A stretch of 10,030 nucleotides of DNA from Candidatus Cloacimonadota bacterium (GTDB lineage Bacteria; Cloacimonadota; Cloacimonadia; Cloacimonadales; TCS61): the NCBI GenBank assembly GCA_016927675.1, contig JAFGMF010000033.1, forward strand, positions 1-10,030, written 5' to 3'. The notes under the pieces were generated by a model, which did no database searches, was not told where the DNA came from, and saw nothing but the letters and a program-made list of their open reading frames with translations. Position numbers and translations under genes: made by a program. This document shows, piece by piece, positions 6,253-10,030 of this stretch. Position 1 is the first letter of the stretch. Every line of letters begins with the position of its first letter.

Positions 6253-6684
6253 ATGAAGAAAACTTCTGTATTGATCTTACTGGTTCTTTTATCCGGGGTT
6301 TTATTTTCCACGGAACCACATCAGTTTCTTAATCCATACCTGGCTACACCTTCTTTAATCGATTTCAGCAAGATCTCCATGTCACATTCGGCTTCTTTCA
6401 CTGCCGGATTTTCATCAGACGATACCGGATTTTACCAGTCGAAATACACCAATCATATTTTGTATAAATTTAATCCGAAACTGGAGCTGGCAGTTGATCT
6501 GAATTTCCTTAATTTTGGTACAACAACGCAGGCAGGGTTCAAGATCGAAGGTAATGAAGATAATCAGAGCAATATCTATCCGGAGTTCTTACTGCGTTAT
6601 CAACCCAGTGAAAACACCAGTATCGTAATCGAATACAAAAGATATTCACCCTGGGAGTATTATCAGAATAACCGCAGATGGTGA
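6253..6684 (+). CDS. Exported beta-rich protein of unknown function (143 aa)
   Basis: Residues 1-19 form a signal peptide (MKKTSVLILLVLLSGVLFS), so the protein is exported to the periplasm or outer membrane. The mature part is rich in alternating aromatic and polar residues, as in outer-membrane beta strands. Examples are SMSHSASFTAGF (about 42-53), YTNHILYKFNPKLELAVDLNFLNFG, then YPEFLLRYQP and TSIVIEYKRYSPWEYY. It ends in Arg-Trp, an aromatic end seen in many outer-membrane strands. I do not recognise a named family. From memory similar short proteins occur near housekeeping genes in Cloacimonadota-like genomes, but this is not a database result. The length suggests a small barrel or a lid-like protein, not a full TonB receptor. 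A strong AAGGAGG site (6237-6243) lies 9 nt before the ATG, so it can be translated independently. It is the last gene of the rightward operon. Confidence 0.75.
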   Translation: MKKTSVLILLVLLSGVLFSTEPHQFLNPYLATPSLIDFSKISMSHSASFTAGFSSDDTGFYQSKYTNHILYKFNPKLELAVDLNFLNFGTTTQAGFKIEGNEDNQSNIYPEFLLRYQPSENTSIVIEYKRYSPWEYYQNNRRW

Positions 6685-6702
6685 ACTGTTCCAAGTTTTA
6701 AC

Positions 6703-7953
6703 TCAACTCAATAATTCCCAGGATTCGAATTGTTCGTGGATTATTAATATCCTGCCGTATTTTGCAACAAAATCCGAGCTGGAAACATTATCCAGGGTTA
6801 GATTCTGATCATTAAAGAGATTCGAGCTGAAAGCAGGGATGGTATTCTCTGTTAATTGCAATTGAGAAAAAATATCCCTGGCTGTCAACAACCCAGAAAC
6901 CGTTACTGATCTGCCAAAAAAATTATTCTGAACATTAACAAGATCACATTTATCGGGAAGAGACCGATTTATAATCTCTGTCAGTTGTCTGATTGTAGAT
7001 GCTGCAAGATCAGCTGTTACGAAAATTATCTTTTCCGGTATTTTTCTTAAGAATTTGAGAAAGTCTAATTTGTTAATCCGAAAGTTATTCAATAACAGGC
7101 GGATCATCCCGATTCCATTTTCCAGTTGAGGATAATCGTGATAATATTCTTCAGGAGGTATTTCGTGATCAGCCTTGAGAAATATCTCATCTGAACAGTA
7201 TGTTTTCGGGAAAGCCGAGGCAATTTTGATTATATTCTCGGCATGAATTTTATCTACAGGGTCAAGCTTGGATAAACAACTGCGAAAATCTGTTAATCCT
7301 ACCGGGACGATTCCGATTGAGAGAATATTATCTAGTTCTGATCCGCTAAGATAGATCAGGCTATCCGAGAGTTCTGCATCGTCGTTCCAGCCGGGCACAA
7401 CAACTATCTGGGTATGCAGTTTTATCCTCATGTGGGAGAGTCTCTTAAGGGCATTTACTATATTAAAATCATGTTTATACCCTAGTAATTTACGGTGCAG
7501 CTCGGGATTTGTTGTGTGTACTGAGATGAACAGAGGAGAAAGCTTCAGTGCCTCTATTTTTTGATAATCTTTTTCTGTCAGATTGGTCAGGGTGATAAAG
7601 TTTCCAAACAGGAAAGAAAAGCGGTAGTCATCATCTTTGATATAAAGAGAATTTCTGAAACCGGGTTTCATTTGATCGACGAAGCAGAATATGCAATGAT
7701 TGGCACAGGTTTTACAGGGAGTTTGTTTGGCTTCGATACCCAGAGGGGTCAGCCAATCCTGTTCAACAGATAATTCAGCCGTTATATTTCCGGACAGATA
7801 GACGAGATTGAAATTTCCATCTGCCGTGTAAAATTGCAAATCCAAGAAATCGTTTATGGGGTTACCATTGATTGCAAGGATAATATCACCTTTTTTCAGG
7901 CCAGATCTCCAGGCGATACTGCCTTGTTCAACAGCGCTGATTTCAAGAGGCAT
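6703..7953 (-). CDS. PDZ plus radical-SAM DUF512 family protein
   Basis: This belongs to the DUF512 family of putative radical SAM proteins, whose reaction is unknown. Residues about 1-45 form a PDZ-like module (SAVEQGSIAWRSGLKKGDIILAINGNPI). An iron-sulfur cysteine set follows: Cys83-x3-Cys87-x2-Cys90 in CANHCIFCFVDQM, with an extra Cys80. Then come the hallmark DUF512 blocks YIKDDDYRFSFLFGNFITLTN, SVHTTNPELHRKLLG (about 144-158) and IGIVPVGLTDFR. The C-terminal DUF512 part includes NGIGMIR and VTVSGLLTARDI. The 416-aa length is close to what I recall for the family. The three-cysteine spacing fits a [4Fe-4S] cluster that cleaves S-adenosylmethionine. No signal peptide is seen, so it is cytoplasmic. 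It starts 13 nt after the receiver gene, with only a weak ribosome site, so translation may depend on its upstream neighbours. The family call is firm; the function is unknown. Confidence 0.92.
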   Translation of the reverse strand: MPLEISAVEQGSIAWRSGLKKGDIILAINGNPINDFLDLQFYTADGNFNLVYLSGNITAELSVEQDWLTPLGIEAKQTPCKTCANHCIFCFVDQMKPGFRNSLYIKDDDYRFSFLFGNFITLTNLTEKDYQKIEALKLSPLFISVHTTNPELHRKLLGYKHDFNIVNALKRLSHMRIKLHTQIVVVPGWNDDAELSDSLIYLSGSELDNILSIGIVPVGLTDFRSCLSKLDPVDKIHAENIIKIASAFPKTYCSDEIFLKADHEIPPEEYYHDYPQLENGIGMIRLLLNNFRINKLDFLKFLRKIPEKIIFVTADLAASTIRQLTEIINRSLPDKCDLVNVQNNFFGRSVTVSGLLTARDIFSQLQLTENTIPAFSSNLFNDQNLTLDNVSSSDFVAKYGRILIIHEQFESWELLS

Positions 7954-7966
7954 ATAGTTTTCTAAT

Positions 7967-8353
7967 TCAGCCCTGTTTTTTTCGTTGTTTAAGGTTTTCC
8001 AGTTTGAACATGATGGTTTTATTCAATTTCTCCACATCAAATGGTTTAGTGATATAATTATCGGCCCCGACGTTAAAGGCTTCGTCCAGATCGGTCATCT
8101 GACCTTTTGCGGAAAGCATGAAAAGAGGGATATCTTTTGTCCGAGGATCACTTTTCAACCATTTGCAGGCATCATATCCGTTCATTATCGGCATCATGAT
8201 ATCCATCAGGATAATATCCGGGTTGCTGGATACTGCGATTTCAATCCCTTCTTTTCCATTTCTGGCCATAAGTATTTCATGGCCTTCTAGTGACAGGTTG
8301 AAACTTACAAGTCTTCGGATATTCTGATCATCATCAACGATTAATATTTTCAT
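7967..8353 (-). CDS. Stand-alone CheY-like response regulator receiver
   Basis: A single receiver domain of 128 aa with no output domain. Phosphorylation-site residues are all present: the acidic pocket Asp7-Asp8-Asp9, the acceptor Asp51 in DIMMP, Ser81 in place of the usual Ser/Thr, and Lys103 in ITKPF. A short basic tail (LKQRKKQG) ends it. The start follows an AGAGG ribosome site 7 nt upstream. It lies 21 nt after the histidine kinase stop and 13 nt before the DUF512 gene, all on one strand, so the kinase is the likely phosphodonor. With no DNA-binding domain, it probably acts by protein contact or as a relay, and its target is not visible here. Confidence 0.93.
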   Translation of the reverse strand: MKILIVDDDQNIRRLVSFNLSLEGHEILMARNGKEGIEIAVSSNPDIILMDIMMPIMNGYDACKWLKSDPRTKDIPLFMLSAKGQMTDLDEAFNVGADNYITKPFDVEKLNKTIMFKLENLKQRKKQG

Positions 8354-8360
8354 GATTTCA

Positions 8361-8365
8361 CCTCT
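8361..8365 (-). promoter_or_regulatory. Shine-Dalgarno site of the receiver gene
   Basis: AGAGG on the minus strand, 7 nt before the ATG at 8353, within the 21-nt gap after the kinase stop. It confirms the receiver start and allows its own initiation within the shared transcript. Confidence 0.6.
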
Positions 8366-8374
8366 TATATTTTA

Positions 8375-10030
8375 TTATCCTGTTTTCTGTAATGTTTTTT
8401 TGGAAAGAGGAAAAAAAGTACGGAAAGTAGTGCCTTTGCCTTCTTCACTTTCCATCTCAATTTTCCCGCCGTGTAATTCCACAATTTCTTTTACGATAGA
8501 GAGACCCAGTCCCGTACCGGGTATTTCTGTACCGGGTCTTGAGACTCGATAGAATTTATCGAATATTCTCGCTTGATCTTTTTTGGGGATGCCAAGTCCG
8601 GTATCGGATACTTCCAGGCAGAGCCAGTCGTCAATTTTTTTCAGAGAAATGGTTACGGAGTCGCCGCTTTCCGTAAATTTAATGGCATTTCCGATGAAGT
8701 TTACTATGATTTGATGTACTGCATCCTTATCTGCGTTAATTTTCGGAAGGTTTTTTTCTACATTACAGCTGATCCGGAGATTCTTTTTTTCAGCCTGGAT
8801 CTTGTAGATGTTAAATACTTCCTGAATGATCGGACCCAGTGATATTTCTGACATATCATAATGGATCTTACCAGATTCGATTCTGGAGATGCTGAGAACA
8901 TCTTCGATCAGATTAGAGAGTCTTTTACTTTCTCTATGAATGATTCCCAGGAATTCTTCTCTGATATCATTGTTAATTTCCTTATTACGCAGCATGGTTT
9001 GGGCAAATCCCATGATAGAAGTTATCGGTGTGCGCAATTCATGTGATACACTCGAGACAAAATCAGTTTTCAGGCGCTCGATATCCTTTTCCTTGGTAAC
9101 ATCAGCCAGGATAAAGATTTTACCGGCGGATTTTCCGTCAACATCTGTGAAAGTGGTACCGGTAACGTACAACGTTCTTGGTAGGGGAAACTCAACATTA
9201 AGTTCGAGATTACTGAAAGATTTTTTATTAAATGCCTCCAATAGAGGTTTCCCCTGATTATGGCAGTTGATCAGCATAGCTGAAAGTACGGGAGTTATCT
9301 TTTGATTAGGATCAAACCCTAACAATTCTTTTGTCCGGCTATTTGTGATAAAAACATTTTGTGATGAATCCAGCACCATTACACCATTTCCTATGTTCTG
9401 CAAAATGATGTCGAGTCTCTCTTTACTTTGCCGCAGTTCTTCTTTCGCCTGTTTCTGAAGAGTAATATCCTCCAGAATACCATCGTAATAAATGATGTTT
9501 CCCAGCTCATCGCGAATAGCTCTGGCGTTGATCTCCGCCCAGAAGATATCACCGTTCTTTTTCAGCAGCTGGATTTCATAGTTGGAGACAAAGCTGTTAG
9601 ATTCAATTTCCTGGAAAAAAATCTCCTGTTGATCCTTAAAGGCATACAGCTGAATTCTGGAAGGTTTGAGAAGTTCATCCCGGGAGTTATAATTGAGTAT
9701 TCTGACCATAGAGTGATTTGCCGAAATAAATTTTCCCTGTCTGGTAATTCTATATATTCCCAGAGGGATATTTTCCTGGAGACTTCGATACCTTTCTTCA
9801 CTTTCCTGAAGTGCCTGCTCAGCATGTTTTCTTTCGGTGATATCTCTGATTATCGCGATTGTATTAAGTTCTTTTTCTATTTTTACTGCTGAAAGTGAAA
9901 GTTCAATATCGAATTCAATACCCTTCTTTTTCAGCACAGTCATCTCAACCGTTTTACCAAGAGCTGTCTCGGTTCCTGTTTCCCAGAAATATTTCAGTCC
10001 CTGCAGATAGTTATCTTTAGAATCGGGTGG
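8375..10030 (-). CDS. Multi-PAS sensor histidine kinase (N-terminus off the right edge)
   Basis: The frame is open up to base 10030, so the true start lies outside. An in-frame ATG at 9943 is internal to a PAS domain and is not the start. Of the 551 visible residues, 1-68 are the end of a first PAS domain (GKTVEM, KKKGIEFDIELSLSAV, ending IRDITERK). A second PAS spans about 81-195 (ending GILEDITLQK) and a third about 203-315. The HisKA domain carries the phospho-accepting His330 in SVSHELRTPITSI. The ATPase domain has the N-box Asn448 (NFIGNAIKF), G1 box DTGLGIP (476-482), F-box FDKFYR and G2 box GTGLGLSIV. These show an active kinase. No membrane segment is visible, so this part is cytoplasmic; the sensor input may lie upstream. 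The stop is 21 nt before the receiver gene, so the pair forms a two-component system of unknown signal. Confidence 0.93.
   Translation of the reverse strand, partial: PPDSKDNYLQGLKYFWETGTETALGKTVEMTVLKKKGIEFDIELSLSAVKIEKELNTIAIIRDITERKHAEQALQESEERYRSLQENIPLGIYRITRQGKFISANHSMVRILNYNSRDELLKPSRIQLYAFKDQQEIFFQEIESNSFVSNYEIQLLKKNGDIFWAEINARAIRDELGNIIYYDGILEDITLQKQAKEELRQSKERLDIILQNIGNGVMVLDSSQNVFITNSRTKELLGFDPNQKITPVLSAMLINCHNQGKPLLEAFNKKSFSNLELNVEFPLPRTLYVTGTTFTDVDGKSAGKIFILADVTKEKDIERLKTDFVSSVSHELRTPITSIMGFAQTMLRNKEINNDIREEFLGIIHRESKRLSNLIEDVLSISRIESGKIHYDMSEISLGPIIQEVFNIYKIQAEKKNLRISCNVEKNLPKINADKDAVHQIIVNFIGNAIKFTESGDSVTISLKKIDDWLCLEVSDTGLGIPKKDQARIFDKFYRVSRPGTEIPGTGLGLSIVKEIVELHGGKIEMESEEGKGTTFRTFFPLSKKTLQKTG

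Noticed and set aside
6683..6720. Possible bidirectional terminator between the convergent genes
   Set aside because: The gap is only 18 bp and shows just a tiny GAACTGTTC palindrome with no T-run on either strand.
7985..9892. Plus-strand frames across the receiver and kinase genes
   Set aside because: They lie antisense to strongly conserved coding sequence and show no motif of their own.
8375..9943. Histidine kinase taken as starting at the ATG at 9943
   Set aside because: The same frame stays open to the window edge and reads as PAS sequence upstream, so this Met is internal and the gene is cut by the edge.

Overview
The window looks like chromosomal DNA from a Gram-negative, AT-leaning bacterium. 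It encodes an ExbB/ExbD/TonB energy-transducing system, which implies an outer membrane, and a secreted protein with an SdrD B-like repeat. One start region carries a Bacteroidetes-style promoter (TTG, 17 nt, TAnnTTTG). These features would fit the FCB superphylum, possibly a Cloacimonadota-like lineage, but this is an inference from style and gene content. No rRNA or universal marker phylogeny is available here. I see no mobile elements, CRISPR array, tRNA or rRNA.

Region 1 (1-1383, minus strand) is the N-terminal 461 residues of a secreted surface protein that continues beyond the left edge. It has a signal peptide, a large beta-rich domain and an SdrD B-like domain. A 219-bp AT-rich divergent intergenic region (1384-1602) separates it from region 2.

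Region 2 (1603-6684, plus strand) is a tightly packed operon: exbB, exbD, tonB-like, folP, cdaA, coaE, a 53-codon membrane micro-ORF, and a 143-aa exported beta-rich protein. The first six genes overlap or sit within about 12 nt of each other. The operon joins proton-motive-force-driven outer-membrane transport to folate synthesis (FolP), c-di-AMP signalling (CdaA) and the last step of CoA synthesis (CoaE). FolP has an extra N-terminal domain of about 125 residues. CdaA departs from the canonical RHR nucleotide motif (RHL).

Region 3 (6703-10030, minus strand) is transcribed towards region 2 and converges on it across an 18-bp gap. In transcription order it holds a multi-PAS sensor histidine kinase (cut by the right edge), a stand-alone CheY-like receiver, and a PDZ plus radical-SAM DUF512 protein. 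The three are spaced 21 and 13 nt apart, so they are probably co-transcribed. No DNA-binding output domain is visible, so the signalling output is open.

Nothing here is a clearly new defence or mobile system. The best leads are the two-component plus DUF512 pairing, the CdaA motif change, the N-terminally extended FolP, and the two small envelope proteins at the end of the operon.
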